Counted from the first letter of the stretch, positions 1 to 12,487 are shown. The stretch: DNA of 64,000 nt from Mrakia gelida (GCA_024345305.1 BRON01000001.1:1984001-2048000); one strand, 5' to 3'. Numbers and translations: made by a program. Notes: generated by a model not told the origin, from the sequence alone.

Positions 1-2810
1 CAACCCGCACCTGCTCTTCCGAACCCTCCACTTGACTCTGACTCGAAGCAAGAAATACTCACAAGTCCCATCCCCCTCCTCGCACTGAGTCACCTCCGTG
101 ATGCCCACATCAAACAGGTGCTTGTTCAGCTCCCTCGCGTCCAACCTCCTCATCTCCACCTCCCTCGTCGGCCTCCTCAGCTCAGCTCTCGAAGGACGTC
201 TGGACGTCCTAACGAGCGACCCCTTCTCGAAGAGCACATCCGTGTGAGCATCAGCTCGTGGCTCGTTGACGAGAGCGTTGAGTCGAATTCGATGACTATC
301 CCTCCAGTCGACGTCGTTCTTCGCTTCGTAGTGACTCCCGGTGGTGCTTCCTCGCCAGAAGATCTGAGCAAAAGACGAAGGGAGTGGGGGGAAGGGAGGG
401 TTCAGTGAGGCGAGAGAAGAGACGAGATCGAGGCAAAGAGACAGGCTTGAGCTCGAGAGCTGACCTTGTTGATCGACTTCTCCTCCCACGACGACGACCC
501 TCCGTTCGTTCGAGTCTCGTTTTGGAAGCCGACGGTGGAAGCCATGAGGATCTGAGGGGACTGAGCGATCTTGGAGGAAACGAACTGAGGGTGGAGTTTG
601 GGGGTTCGGACGATGTTTCGAGCGTAGGAGCCGTAGAGAGGGATGATGGAGGGGTTGTCTGCGAGCGAAGGAAGTGGGGAATTCAGCGTCGCGTCTCGAG
701 AAAGAGAGAGGGCGAGGAAGGTCTGGAGAGAGAGTCGGGCGAACGACAGAAGTTGAAGGACTTGAAGGCATTTTTGATGAACGAGATGGGACCGACGATG
801 GCTGGAATGTCGAGAGAGAGACGGGATGAAACGAGGCAGGGCGCTGATCAGCTTCCATCTGGTTGAGTCTCGAGAGAGGCGAAGAAACTCACGTTCGTCG
901 CTGTCGTCGTATCGATCTGTGAAGATCGTAGGCTTGATGAAGGGTTTCCTATCTGAGAGGGACCTCCACGAGCAGGCCTCTGCGAGGCAAAACGCAAGAC
1001 GAGACGAAGGACGCCGGGTGAGCTCGAGCGAGCTCGGAGTTGAGACGAGAGAGCTAGTAGCACTCACTGAGCAATCCATCCGCCAGAGCACCCTTTCTAG
1101 TCGCATCCTCCAAGACCTTGAGCTGCTCTTCTTGAATATCTGGGAGCGAAAGGGACGCGGTCAGCGCTCGACGCGTCGTTGAGCTTCCGTTTAAGGGAGG
1201 AGCGCCGTCGACGAGAGAACGCGAAGAAAACGGGGGACTCACACTCCCCCCTCCCAGCCAGCGCCATCATCCTACTCCTAAACTCCTCTCCCATGATCCT
1301 CAACCCAAGCTCATGCCCCGAAACGCTGAGCTTTACCAACCCTTGGTCTCCGTCGACCTGTCCGAGTGTCGAGCCTGCTCCCTCGCCGAAGTCGTCAGGG
1401 AGGAAGTGTCGAAAACCGTCGCTGATGGAGTCGAAGCGAAACGAAACGAAACGAAAGGCGAGAGTCAGTTCGGTGTCCCATCTCGTCGCGAGGTGAAGGG
1501 AGCCAAAGAGAGAGACGAAAACTAGAACGAACATGAGTTTCGCCATCTCAACAGCCCCGCTTGACTGCATTCGCTCTCCAGTGATGTTGACGGCGCCGTT
1601 GCGTCTGACCTGGAGCTCGTAGGCGGAGGGTTCGTTGTTGAAGAGTTCGGTGAGACGAGAGATGAGGAAGGTTGGGTTGAGAGCGAGGAAGGGAGTGATG
1701 GAGGTGTGGATTTGGTCGTACTGTGAGCGAAGGAGGAAGAGGAGAGACGAGTAAGTCAGGGCGTGCAAGAGAGAGGATGGATAAGGAGAGTAGAGTCTTA
1801 CGTCGTCAACCTGGAGGGAGGTGAAAGGGAAGAAGCTGATGAGTGTCTGGTCGGGTCGCGTTCGAGAAGAAGAAGGAGACGAGCGACGAACGATGAGAAC
1901 GTCGTTAAGACGAGTGAAGTTCCACCAAGATTCGAACCCTTTGGGAGGCGATCTCCCGTATCGTAGCTTGTAGGTAGGTCTCGACTGCTTGATCCCTGGA
2001 AGCAGGAAAGAGGAAGAGGAAGAGGAAGTCAGGACGAGTCGACTCGACGACGAAGCTCGAAGTCGCGAATCGCCAAACAAACTCACAGAGTCGTGCTCTG
2101 CCTGTCGAGGGAGAAGGTTTGCGCGTCAGCTAGTGACCTCGAGGACAGCAGAAGATGAGTGTGGACTAACCTCGAGAGCTGTTTATCCCACTTGACTCTC
2201 GCTTCAGCCATCAGCGACCTGATTCGAACGAAAGAAGGGAGGGAGGAGTTGGTGAGCTTCGTTCGTTCCTCCCTCCCTCGTTCCCTCCTGCTTCCCTGGA
2301 GAACGACGAGCTGACCTGATGGGATGACCTCCCTCCTTCCAGTCCCTCTCCTGAACGGTAACCAATCCATCCTTCCCCTCCTTCAACCAAGATGGAAGCC
2401 CTGCAGCTCGCTGATGGGCCGCTCTCCCTGCTCCTCCTCGAAAGTCAGGAAGGTGGAAGGTTGGTGGAGAGAACGACGAGGACGATGATCGATTGAGGGA
2501 GTCGTCGCCGTTGTCAAGAAGAGCTGATATGTAGAAGATGGTGAAGAGGAGGACGATAAGGCTGAGAATCCTTCGAGGTCGTGGGAGGAAGGGAATGAGG
2601 AGGGTCGAGTTGGAAGGGGAGGAGGAGCCGAGGTGATGAGGAGGGAAGAACTTGTTTCGACGAGGGAAGAGTCGAACTCGAGGGAGCTTGGTGAGCAGGA
2701 GTTTGGGAGAGACCTGGGAGAAGAGAAAACGGAGAAAAGAGGAGAGGGGAAAGTCAGTCGCTGGTATGTGAGAAGGAGGGGAAGAGGGACAGAGACGAGC
2801 TCACGGGCAT
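1..2810 (-). CDS. CAP10-like glycosyltransferase (GT90), 3' end outside window
   Basis: Predicted Golgi/ER type II membrane glycosyltransferase of the CAP10/GT90 family; Cryptococcus members act in capsule or glycan xylosylation (family knowledge). The ATG at 2810 is followed after two codons by an intron. Exon 2 encodes a basic patch and one membrane anchor (RRILSLIVLLFTIFYISALL), then a Ser-rich stem and WLKEGKDG. Downstream exons carry RYGRSPPKGFESWWNFTRLN, YDQIHTSITPFLALNP, SFIKNAFKSFNFCRS, the family motif FWRGSTTGSHY and, near the edge, HLFDVGITEVTQC. The last donor is at about 60, so the DGNG-type exons and the stop lie beyond base 1. The frame stays open through every exon I followed, unlike the second copy at 18.5-22 kb, with which it shares exon order and splice positions. 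Substrate is not predictable. Exon edges in the N-terminal half are hand-called. Confidence 0.85.
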
Positions 2811-3439
2811 CGTTCAAGGGACCGAGCGAGGGAGGAAGGATGAAGCTCTCTATGGGCCTGACCTTGTGGTGTGTTGGGATCGAACGAGAGAGCTGTCAAC
2901 TAAGATGGTGCTGGTGATGGTTGAGAGTGGCCGGAGGGGGCCAGGGAACCCAACGTTCAAGGAAGCAGGGGGGGAGGTGAACCGAACGAGCTCAGGGCAA
3001 CGCGTTCCTGGCTCGCTCGATCTCTCATCCCTTCAGCTTTCACATGGTAAGGGGAAGGAGAGAGGGGGAGGTGAAAGGAGCAGCGAGATGAACGAGGTCA
3101 AGGTTCAGATTGAGGCCTGAGAGTGGTTGGAAGCTGAAGAGGCGAAGGGAGAGCGAGAGGAAGGAAACCTCGAGCTCACCGTTTTCGAGCGAGAGGGAGT
3201 GGAAGGAGAAGCGAGAGCTCGACGATTTCAACACCTTGCTGGCTCAATTTCTCTGTTGACTCGGATCAAAACTTCGTTTGCTCTTTTGCCGCTGACCTCT
3301 CACATAAACTCGGATCGGAGAGGGCTCTTCAGAAGTCGTCGAGCCCACTCTCTACCCCCGCGCGACGACGCGTCCATCTTCTCGTCTTCACCCCCTCCTT
3401 CCTTTCGATAAACATAAACATACCAAAACAATGCACACC
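2811..3439. other. Intergenic, upstream of the GT90 gene
   Basis: No supported gene. This lies 5' of the minus-strand GT90 start and 3' of the minus-strand ligase stop, so it should hold the GT90 promoter and the ligase 3' UTR. It is purine-rich on the plus strand; I see no clear TATA box or repeat. Confidence 0.6.
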
Positions 3440-5262
3440 TCACACCGCCACTATCCCACCTTCTATCCACTTAGTATGCCTCTTCACCAACTCCTCCACA
3501 ATATCCTCCTCGATCTCCTTCTTCCCCTCTCCCAACCTCACCCACGTCTCTTTGAACTTCGCTCCTCCCTCTCCTCCCTTCTCACCCACCACTCCTCCTG
3601 CGAGAGGTTCGACAAACACGACCTCAAGTTTCCGTCGATGAAGGTCGTTTCCGATGACGAGCTGGTGGCCGTACCGAGAGAGGGCTGCTCGGGATTTGGG
3701 GAGGAGGAGGGAGGGGTCGGTTTCGAGCTGAGGGAGGCAGAGAGCGAGGAGGGAGGGGGGCGGTGTTAGTGAGAGAAAGCGTAAAGAGACACGCGAGAGG
3801 TGGGGGGAAGGCGAAGACTAACCTTGAACGAAACGATGTATCCTTCCTTCGTCCATTCCTCGACGAGAGGTCTCAGGATCTTGGGGACTTGATCCATCGA
3901 GAGCGTTAACCGACCGTTCTCGACGGAGGAGTCGGCTGCGACTCCGTTTCCGGATTGGATCTTGTGTTCGGACTGCGAAGGAAGGGATGAAGGAGGGAAG
4001 GTGGAGGAGTCAGCTCTCAAGAGAACGAAGAACGCGTCGAACGAGCCCAAACGAAGCGTTGCGCGCGAGGACTGACCATCCTCGTCCCAGGCAAGAAGAA
4101 ATCCGACACCGCCGCCGCGAGATAAAACATCCCTTTCCTCCCCACTCCATTAGGTCCACCCATCACCTCGCTCACTCCCTTGAGAAGCCAGAGATACTCG
4201 TTCACGGTGACGAACGGAACGCTGAGGAGGGTTCCTTCAGCCTTGACTTCCAGGTGCCGTTTTAGTATCGGAAGGAGGTCGGAAGTGGAGGAAGGGTCGA
4301 CGGAGATGGCGGAGGTGACGGGGTCGATCTGGAGGAGGTCGAGGAAAGGGTGGGTGGAGTGGGAGTAGTGGCGAGTGAAGGGGAGGAGGGAGTGTTGGCG
4401 GTGAAGGAAGATGACGGCGTAGGAATGGGCGAGGAAGTATTCTGCTGAGGTTGCGCCTCGGGTTCCTGGTGAGAGAAATGAGTGGGGAGAGGGAGACGAT
4501 GGGTCAGCGTTCGTGTGCTAGATCAGTTCGAGTAGAGACGTGGAGATCGACGTCGCGACGATGCAGGGAGGGAAGGGTCGGGCGATTCCGTTGAGCTCAG
4601 CTCTTGCCCTCGCTCGCTCCCCAACAGAACTTCGGAGCAGCCTCGGAGAGTTCCAAACGATATCCAGTAGATGGAGTGAGACTAACCTGCCGAGAAGTTG
4701 TCGAGGAATCGAACCCTGGGAGGCGGAAGGTGAGCGAAGAACGAAGGGGAGTCAGACTTCGAGCTCTCGGCGATCTTCATCCAGAACCAGGCTCTTCTGA
4801 GTCGATAAAACGCCCCCCGAGAATTCCTGCATGTACGGACTAAGGTCCCAGATGTGGTTTTGATCACAGTGAAAGAGAGAGAGCTCTGCAAGGCCGTCGA
4901 GTCGAGGCTGACTCGACGAAGTTGAGCTCGATCTCTCCCTTCCTCCCTTCCTTCCGAGCTCACAAACTCGCTCAAAACTCACATGTTCTTCTCCAGAGGG
5001 ACGGAAGTGCCACCGCTCTGTATTATTAAACAGCATACGAGTCAGTCTGAGCAACTTGGAGGAGAAGCAAGTTGTCCAAGACGGCCAGGGCAAAGGGAAG
5101 GAACAGGGAGGGGGGACTTACAGTGACGAGGACGATCCTCTTCCCTCGAGCCTTCATTTTTGCGACCCATTCCCTCACTCTCGAGACCTCGGAGTCCAAG
5201 CTGGCTGGACGTTCCTGTGTCTCGAAGTAAGAGTCTGTCGTATAAGTTGTTTGATCGGGCAT
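3440..5262 (-). CDS. CAB2: Phosphopantothenate-cysteine ligase (coenzyme A biosynthesis)
   Basis: Joins 4'-phosphopantothenate to cysteine with nucleotide hydrolysis, the second step from pantothenate to CoA; a soluble cytosolic enzyme. The start at 5262 gives [19 protein letters not shown]. Exons then give [53 protein letters not shown] and the family signature [16 protein letters not shown], then [28 protein letters not shown] and [18 protein letters not shown]. It ends in an [17 protein letters not shown] tail typical of eukaryotic ligases; the stop is at 3440-3442. About seven exons. The phases join cleanly, so I consider the gene intact. It diverges from the Ser-rich gene starting at 5544 and shares a 281-base promoter region with it. 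The symbol follows the yeast CAB2 orthologue. Confidence 0.93.
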
Positions 5263-5543
5263 GGTCGTCGGTTGAAGACCCAAAGAAGGGAAGCTCAACC
5301 TCGTTTTCGACCTCAACCCAACGCCTTCTCGTCCAGCTCTGCTCCTACCTCGATGGCTTATACAGCCTCTAGTTATGCCGACCTCTCTATTCGCTGATAG
5401 GAGTCCTTCGATTTCTGAGACCGAGGGGGCTCTCGTACGGGCTCTCGTACTTTCTCCGTTCGACCCATGCGAGCTCAACTCGCCTTTCCCTCCCTTCTTC
5501 CTCCTCCCATCTCTCCTGCCACCCTCCACCACCATCGACATCT

Positions 5544-6674
5544 ATGTCCACCGGACCTCAATACAAGACACCCTGGCAGACCCTCTTCGCCCGCTCAGGA
5601 GCTCCAACTCCCTATGTTCTACCCAAAGACTCCCCCTTCGCTCCTCCGTCCATCGTGGGTTTCAACGCGGTCGCTTCTCCTCCCAACGCTGCTCGCTCCG
5701 GCTCCCCTCCAGCAGGACTAGGAGATGTTCTTTCGAGACCTTCGCCTTCAAGGAGCCGAAAATCGGGGACGTCGTCTGGCCGGAAGGATCCAGCTCGTCG
5801 TTGCCTCCTCCTCCACCGCTTCCTACCCTTTCTGTACCAGTGGCTGGTCCCATCGGAGGCTCAGGAAGAAAAAATGTCACGTGAGCCTAAGTCACTCTTC
5901 TGCCTCGGCTATCTCTCGCCTTTCCTTTCGCTCAGGCGCAACTGACGAACTTCTCGCCAGTTCGTTTCGCCCTCCTCTCTCCTCTTCGCAGACCGCTTCG
6001 TTCTCCCTCCTCCAAGCTCAAGCCCAAGTTTTCGCTCCAGATACCGACTCCAGTTGTTCAAGAGGAGTCTGAGGTCGAGGATCAGGTGGTCTCCAGCTCG
6101 ACTGCTCCCGCTGGAAAGTCGAACGACGAGGTCGATGGCAAACCAGATCTCTCGGTTGGGCCCTCTCTCTCTTGTATCGAATCCCCCGAGCAGTCTTCCA
6201 ACCCTCTTCCTTGAATTTATCTGACTGCTACCCGACTCTTTTCCTACTTCAGACCGCATCGAGGAAAGAAGAAGAAGCGGTGAGCGACGAATCGACGAGT
6301 TGATTTGTTGGACGTCGCGTGAGTCCTCCTTCTCTTCGCTTCATCTCGCACTCTTCGGTTCCCGCGGCCATTTTTCGCTCGATCAGCAGTTACTGAACCT
6401 TCCTCTCGTTTTTTATTCAGGGTGTGGCGCCCTTCCATCTCCAAGCCTCTCTCGGGCAGACCTTCTTCGCCCTCGCCGTCTCCACGATCTCGCTCGCGAT
6501 CCCACCTTCTTCCCTCCTTTGGCGTTTCTTCGCTCGTTTTTGGGACTTCCATGGATAGCTGGTCACCTGTCCTCGCTTTTCATATATCCTGGTAGCTCAT
6601 TCACTACCCTCGTTTCGCCCTCTATCGATCATCAACTGCTAAAAAAACTCGCGACGCCGCACCCTTCCCTTTGA
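5544..6674 (+). CDS. Ser/Pro/Arg-rich hypothetical protein
   Basis: No family recognised. Exon 1 (5544-5880) starts MSTGPQYKTPWQTLFARSGA and is rich in Ser, Pro and Arg, with an RPSPSRSRKSGTSS stretch. A GTGAGC donor at 5881 and a CAG acceptor ending at 5960 join in phase to an exon reading LKPKFSLQIPTPVVQEESEV, followed by acidic and Ser-rich sequence. Beyond about 6175 the structure is uncertain: a GTATCG donor can join the CTTCAG acceptor near 6251, and donors near 6283 or 6315 can join the acceptor near 6420. One splice path ends at 6674; another gives a shorter basic tail after a KKKKR patch. It looks disordered and possibly nuclear, but that is only composition. The 3' end is approximate. 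Confidence 0.5.
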
Positions 6675-7509
6675 ACTAAGCCTTACTCTGAACCTGTTTG
6701 AGACGCTCGACCTCTCCTTGACGGTTACTCGAGCTCGATCTGCACTAACGAGTTTCACCAACGTGGACATCTTTGGTTGGCACGAAGCGGCGAATGGCAT
6801 GCTACGCAGTCAGTTGTGCGCTACGCCAAATTTTCCCTTGCTTCGACGTCGTCGGGATGTTTGGTTGACGGTCTCGTCCGACGCGTCGCTGTCTCGTCCT
6901 CCCTCCTTCTTAGATCCGAAGCTCGAGTCATGCCAGTTCAAACGAGCGTGATTTATGGCTCTTCGCTGGTATGGAGGAGAGACAGGCAGGACCACGAACT
7001 GGGAAAGGAGGGGGGAAACAAGAGAAGAAGAGGAGGAGGAGGGGAGACTCCCAGGCCACGGTTCGTTGATGGAAGATCGACGTTCCCTCGTCACTTGCTC
7101 TGCTTCTGCGCTCGGATAAGAGATTCTTAAATTGAAAAACGCGGAGAGACCTGATGATGGGGTTTGCGGGAGAATCTTTCCTCCCACCTCTCCCTCCTTT
7201 CCCTTTCCTTTCAGTCGACGAAGAAGTCCTCAAACCATCAAACACTCCAAACACTCCGAAAGCAAACTGTTCATTATGCGACTCTCTCCTGTAAGTCCTC
7301 ATCTCTCTTCTCAGTCCTTCCCTTTCGGAGAGAAAGAGGACGTCGAAGGTCATCGAGCCGTCGACACCCTCTTTCGACTGACAGAACCTGTTCCCTTTCA
7401 TGGCTCTTACTCCCCTCTTCCCATCTCCATCTCATCTCTTCACCAGTGCCCTTACGTCGTCGACGCCTGCCCTCTCGTCCCCGTCACCAACCCAACTCAA
7501 CCAGCCAAG
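6675..7509 (+). other. 5' region of the HSF-type factor gene
   Basis: No supported separate gene. The reading frame of the next gene stays open upstream, but the sequence looks non-coding. A GTAAGT donor at 7291 and a CAACCAG acceptor ending at 7504 suggest an intron in the 5' UTR, ending five bases before the chosen ATG at 7510. Confidence 0.5.
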
Positions 7510-9321
7510 ATGGAGGGATCAAGCCTTCTTCCCTCACCTCTCCTCGGCGTCGCCGCCGCTAGCTCGCAACTCGCTTCCCCTCCTCATCACGACGCTGGAC
7601 CTCCCTCCCTCCTCCTCCAAGGAGTTCCCGTCGGTCCGCCCTCGCTCTTCGACAGGAGGAAGCAGTACAAGGAGGACATGCTCAGGAATCAACTCGAACG
7701 ACAATCAGGTCGAAAGATCGATGAACCGACGACGACGGCGCTCTCCTCTTCTTCCTCGCTCCCCACCACCTTCCCTCTCACTCCCTTCGTCGCCACCAAC
7801 CCCTCGGACACTTCCTCGGAATCCTCTTCGAATCACTCCTACAATCGAGCGTCGTCGGACCAACGAGACTCGTCGGTCGACCTCAATCACTACCCCTCCT
7901 CCATCTCCTCGTCCTCCACCGATCCAATCGCCTCGCCTTTCAACGACCTTCTCCTCGCTCCTAACCCTTACACCCTCCCTCACCAATTCAAACCTCTCCC
8001 AGGAGTCTTCTCCAACCTCCTTCAACTCCACAACCCACCTCCCACCCTCTTCCATCAACCGATGCAGGCAGAAGACGACGTCCTCTCCACTCTCACGGCG
8101 CCGTTCCCTCCCGCTCCTGCTCTTTTCGGAGAGGAAGAGGCTCAAGGTTCTTCCCTCGCTTCTTCACTCGAGTTGGAAGGGATGCTGGAACCGGACGAGG
8201 TCCTGTTTGGGATGGATGCGGAGGAGGAACAGACCCCAACCCTCGCGACGACGACGCGTCCAGCCAAGGTCGCTTCGAAGGTCGAGAGTCCTCCCGTCGA
8301 GAAGGCATCGCCCTTTCCACCACCTCCTTCTACTCCAGCATGGAACAAACCTCAGAGCAGCGAGCTTCTAGGAGAACAGACAGCCTTTATCTCCAAGGTC
8401 AGTGAGGTTTCTTCGTTTGTTTTTCCTCGTTTGTTTGGTTGTTTTGTTGAAGCGGCGTTTCTGCTCTTTTCCCGCCATTTTTTCTTCTCTTTTCCCACCC
8501 TGTTCCTCCTCGATCAGCTCTGGCACATCGTCACCCACTCAGAATACAGCCGATTCCTCCTCTGGGCGAGGGATGGGAAGTCGTTTGTTCTGCTCAAGGA
8601 GACCGAAGACGAGTTCGTGAACGTTGGTGAGTTCTTTTTTCGTCTCTTATTGCGTCTTTGCATTTTCCCGATTCTCCTTCTCTACCTTCGCTGATTCTGT
8701 ATCTCTTTCTTCCTCAATCTTTGGCTTACTCTCACAGTTCTCCCTCGATTCTTTCGACATTCTCGAATGACCTCCTTCGTTAGGCAGCTGAACCTCTGTA
8801 TGCCCCTTGCCCTCACTCTCCTCTCTTCCTCTACTTCTTTCTTACTTCCTTTCCGCCCTCTCTCCCTTCGTCACTCCCACAGACTCCTTCCAACGCGTTC
8901 CCGTCGAGTACCTCCTTCAAATCGACGCGTCCTCCCCCTCCTCCTCCTCTCGACCCAGCCACTTCCACCCCTCGACCCCTGGATCCGCTTCAACTTCACC
9001 CATTGCTCCCCTTACTTCCGTCATCATCGAAAGGACCGTCATTGCTTCAGGTCCGTCCTTGATCTCCCATCTTCGTCCGTGTCCTCGTGCGTTCTCGTCT
9101 TCCCGCTTTGACTCTTCCTCCCCTCTTTCGGCTTATTCCAACCAGGCTTCGCTCACCCTTCCTTCCAACGCGAGCAGCCTGAACTCCTCAGGCTGATGCA
9201 CCCTCGTGTGTGTGCGAAGAAGCCTCCCACCGCGCCTGGTTCGGTTTCGTCGAGGAGGGAGGAGGACAGCGGGACGAGTCGCACGAGGAGGAACGCCAAC
9301 AGAGGGATCGGTTCCATGTAG
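7510..9321 (+). CDS. HSF-type transcription factor with C-terminal DNA-binding domain
   Basis: Nuclear DNA-binding protein of the heat-shock-factor fold. The first exon encodes about 300 residues of low-complexity Ser/Pro sequence with acidic stretches. The domain then starts at FISKLWHIVTHSEYSRFLLW and continues with DGKSFVLLKETEDEFV, VLPRFFRHSRMTSFVRQLNL, the recognition-helix region, and YSFQRVPVEYLLQ. It ends FAHPSFQREQPELLRLMHPR. Introns fall inside the domain (for example after NL, splitting the Tyr codon). Between QRVP and FAHPSF there is an insert of about 50 residues, mostly Ser/Pro/Thr, in the wing. The domain lies at the C-terminus and only about 40 basic residues follow it; I see no heptad trimerisation region and no receiver domain, so classic Hsf1 and Skn7 are unlikely. 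Sfl1/Mga1-like is possible. The start was chosen because it follows the apparent UTR intron. Confidence 0.85.
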
Positions 9322-9716
9322 TTTCGGCTGGTCTTTCTAGGTTTCGCCTTTTCTGTGACGTATATCTTCTTCTCTCTTCTTTTCGTCTCTTCCGGCTTCT
9401 CGCCCGTATGTCTCGTCCTCGCTCTCCCTTTTTCTCCTCTCCTCTCGCTCGTCGCGTCGTCCTTTGATTTCCCTCAGTACTGTATCTCATCTCAGCTCCA
9501 GCTCCCTTCTCCTTTTCGTTGAATGACTCCCTCTCTATATTCTTACATACACACCATCTCGTAAGAAGTTTCGCCTCTCTCTGCCCGCCGTATCTATCAT
9601 GACCTTTTACGAATCGAACCGAGGTCGACGGTGGTCGCGACTTTCCGTTCTCGCTCGCAGTGCTTTCTCAAGCGAGCTCGAGCGGCGAGGAATCGAATGA
9701 GAACGAGACTGATCGA
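9322..9716. other. Convergent 3' flanks
   Basis: Space between the HSF-type gene (+) and the arrestin-like gene (-). It should hold both 3' UTRs. The plus strand is pyrimidine-rich. I see no gene, repeat or RNA. Confidence 0.6.
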
Positions 9717-11949
9717 TCAATATTCCTCCCCAGCCTTCCTCCCTATCGAAGCAGACGCATCGGAAGCCAACTGGACCCCGGTAGAGCTCAAGCTCGAACT
9801 CGACGCGTCGAGAGCAGCAGCAACAGCCCGAGAGGACTTCAACCAGGCTCGCTCTGCCTCGAGGATAGGTTCGGCGGGCTCGTCGCATTGACAGGGAATG
9901 GTTCTTTATTAGTCGAGAAGACAGGGGACAGGAAAATAAGGTCAGCTCGAGGAAGACGGAGGGAAAGACAGCGCGGCGAGGAAAAGGCGAGAGCGACGAG
10001 CACGAAGACAAGACGGAGACTCACAGCGTTACGGGAACCCACTTCTCCGGATCTTGAGTATAATTGGGTAAAGAGAGCCTTCCAGAGAGACAGGTACATC
10101 TGAAGAACGAAGCGGAGGTGGGGAGGAAAGTGAGTCAGCCGTCAGGTTCTGCGCGTACGAGAAGAACGAGCGGGATTGATAGAGAAGATCGGGACAAGGA
10201 CTCACCCAGCGAGCGAGATCGGTATCCGACAGATGGTAGCGATGAGGAGCTTTCCGACCATTGTTGAGTCAGGGGAGTTCTCGAGAGCGAAGAAGAGCTC
10301 GACGACAAGGTGGGACGCGATTCGAACAGAGGAGACGGTGTTAGGGTGAGTTGTAGCTCGTAGTTTGTCGTGGGTAGGCTGAGGAGTGAGATGAACAGTT
10401 TCCGTAGGGATTGAAAGAAGCGGGAATAGAGAGAGAGTCAGCTCGATCGACAGATCTGAGCGAGAACGAACGAATGCGTCGAGCTCACCATTCGCACAAC
10501 CTTCTCGAACGTCCAGCTCCTGGTGCCACCTCCTTCCCCCTTCACTCCGTCTGAAGCATCGAAAATCATCGCTTCCCCTGCTAGTCCTTCCTTCAGCAGC
10601 TGAGCGAAGCTCTGAGGACCGTACGGTCCAGCCCAACCTTCCTCCAAAACCATCGCCTTCGACGGGATTGTCGCCGATTTTGTTGGGAAGCGAATGGAGG
10701 TGATCGTAGCATTCTGTTCGATGAAGCATTTGATCGCGTAGACTTGCAGATCTGGCGGTGGAGAGTGGAGGGTGAAGGAGAGGGAGAAGGGTCCGCCGAT
10801 GAGGAAGCGCTGTGGGAAACAAGAGGGAGGGGAAGAAGGGAGCATCGTGGAGAAGAGGGATTGGGGACGAGGAGATGACGGGAACCGAAATGGTAGAGGG
10901 AGGAGTATCACAGCAGGGTCAAGAGGTGAGCTTGAGCGAACGAGAGGGGATGCTCATGAGTGAAAGACGAACCGAAGACGACGCGTGAAGAGCAAACGGA
11001 CCGAGCTGAGTCGACAGCCCTTCTATCCGTGTGTTCCAGCTCAGCGCTGAGGCGAGCGATGACGAGTAAGGGAAGGTAGCTCAGCTCGAGAAGGGTGGGT
11101 CGATCAAAGAGAAAGCAAACGAAACGAACGACGCGACTCACCGTCAGGATTCGAAGACCCAGCAGGAGCAGCCTCGAACCAAACCACCTCCTCGTCCACC
11201 AGATCCTTCAGCCCATACATCCGACCCTTCGTCCCACCGACGACCGTCCCAACAGCGAGATGAGAGATCATCATCGACGGCGTCTCTTGATACGTCGAAG
11301 TCGAGTGAGGGATGGAGAGGAGGAACTCGAACCTGTTCGTTGAATCGTTCCACACGACGAGCGAGGTCAGCCTAAGCTTCAGAGTTCAAAGGGCTGACGG
11401 TACTCACGTATTCACCCCCTTCTCCAACATCACGTCCTTCAAAACAGCCTCTCGAACGACCAGCTCGTCCTCCTCCTTCACTCCTCGATCTTGAGGGAAG
11501 GAGAGACTCTGCCGAGCGACGATCTTGACCGAGATCTGAGAGACGGTCTTACGTCGGGTGCTGACAACTTGAAGATAGCCTGCTGCTTTCGCCCAGGTCT
11601 GGTTTGCGAGGAACGAACGAGCGAACGAACGAGAGGGAGAGGGAAGGGAACAAAGGAAGGAAGGGTGAAAGGTGAGCTCGACGTTTCCCTTCCCTCCCTC
11701 CCCTCCAACCTAAGTACGTACCTCCTCCTCCCCAGCCTCACTACTCCCCACCTCCTCCGGACAAACTATGATGCCTCCCTGGGAAAACGAGAAGATCTTG
11801 ACCGAGTCCTTCTTGAGGTCGAAGTCTTTCAGCGCCTTGTGAGCGGGATGGGTGGGATCTGGATGGAGGGCGGAGAGGGAAGGGATGCGGGAGATGGCGT
11901 CTTTGGAGGGAGGAGTGTAGCGCGGGAGGCGAGAAGTGGAGGCTTCCAT
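9717..11949 (-). CDS. Arrestin-like (alpha-arrestin fold) protein
   Basis: Probable trafficking adaptor; fungal alpha-arrestins recruit ubiquitin ligases to membrane transporters (family knowledge). The start at 11949 gives MEASTSRLPRYTPPSKD. Exons continue VKIFSFSQGGIIVCPEE, TWAKAAGYLQVVSTRRKTV, QISVKIVARQSLSFPQDRGV, VMLEKGVNTFEFLLSIPHST, SMMISHLAVGTVVGGTKGRM and ALSWNTRIEGLSTQLGPFAL. The second half has IGGPFSLSFTLHSPPPDLQV, YAIKCFIEQNATITSIRFPT, HPNTVSSVRIASHLVVELFF and GRLSLPNYTQDPEKWVPVTL. These fit the two-lobed beta-sandwich layout, with the typical strand before LPNY. The C-terminus is Ala/Ser-rich and ends GRKAGEEY; the stop is at 9717-9719. I see no PPxY motif for a Rsp5-type ligase. 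About eight exons, with one long intron region near 10.8-11.1 kb. The assignment rests on overall pattern rather than a diagnostic motif. Confidence 0.7.
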
Positions 11950-12487
11950 GATGATGGGGAGAAGGACGGAGGAGAGGGCAAGAAGGAGAGGGGAGGGGAG
12001 GGAGGGAAGGAAGGGCTGAGCTCGACTTGTTTGGTTTGGGCTCGTTTGGTTTTCAAGTTCGTTCGTCTCCGAGAGCTGAGGACGAGAAAGCGTGGTAGGA
12101 AGGGTAAGATGGTGGCGAAGCGTGAGGGAGAGGTAGTTGCTGTAGGTGGTGGCGAAAGGAAGGAAGGAAGCTCTTCTTTGAAACGAGCTCGACCTCCTTC
12201 GTTCGGCCCCTCCGAGCTTCGCTTCGGTCCGAGCTTCGAGTCATATTCTGTGTCTCGACGAGGAGTCCAGTTGTATACAGTATATAGATAAACGTGAGCA
12301 GATAAAGCGAAGATCCCAATAAATATGTAGATAAGACAGCACGAAAGGGCGAGCTGAGAAGAGTCGGGCAAAAGAAACAACCCGAACCATAAAGAAGATG
12401 GACGAAACGAGAGGTCTCTGATTCTACACGAGCTGAGATAGATAGATAAAGGAGTACGAGATAGAACAAGGGAGCCGAGCCGAGCAC
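11950..12487. other. Intergenic between two minus-strand genes
   Basis: 5' flank of the arrestin-like gene and 3' flank of the SGNH-like gene. It contains the short A+T-rich stretch GTATACAGTATATAGATAAA near 12273-12292 and GATAGATAGATAA near 12438. No gene is supported. Confidence 0.5.

Noticed and set aside
1..120. Suspected frameshift at the 3' end of the first GT90 copy
   Set aside because: On recounting the G-run opposite 71-75, the frame is intact (EEGDGT) and matches the exon phase of the second copy.
7132..7509. Upstream in-frame extension of the HSF-type gene
   Set aside because: Contains an apparent UTR intron (7291-7504) and the translated sequence looks non-coding; the ATG at 7510 is better placed.
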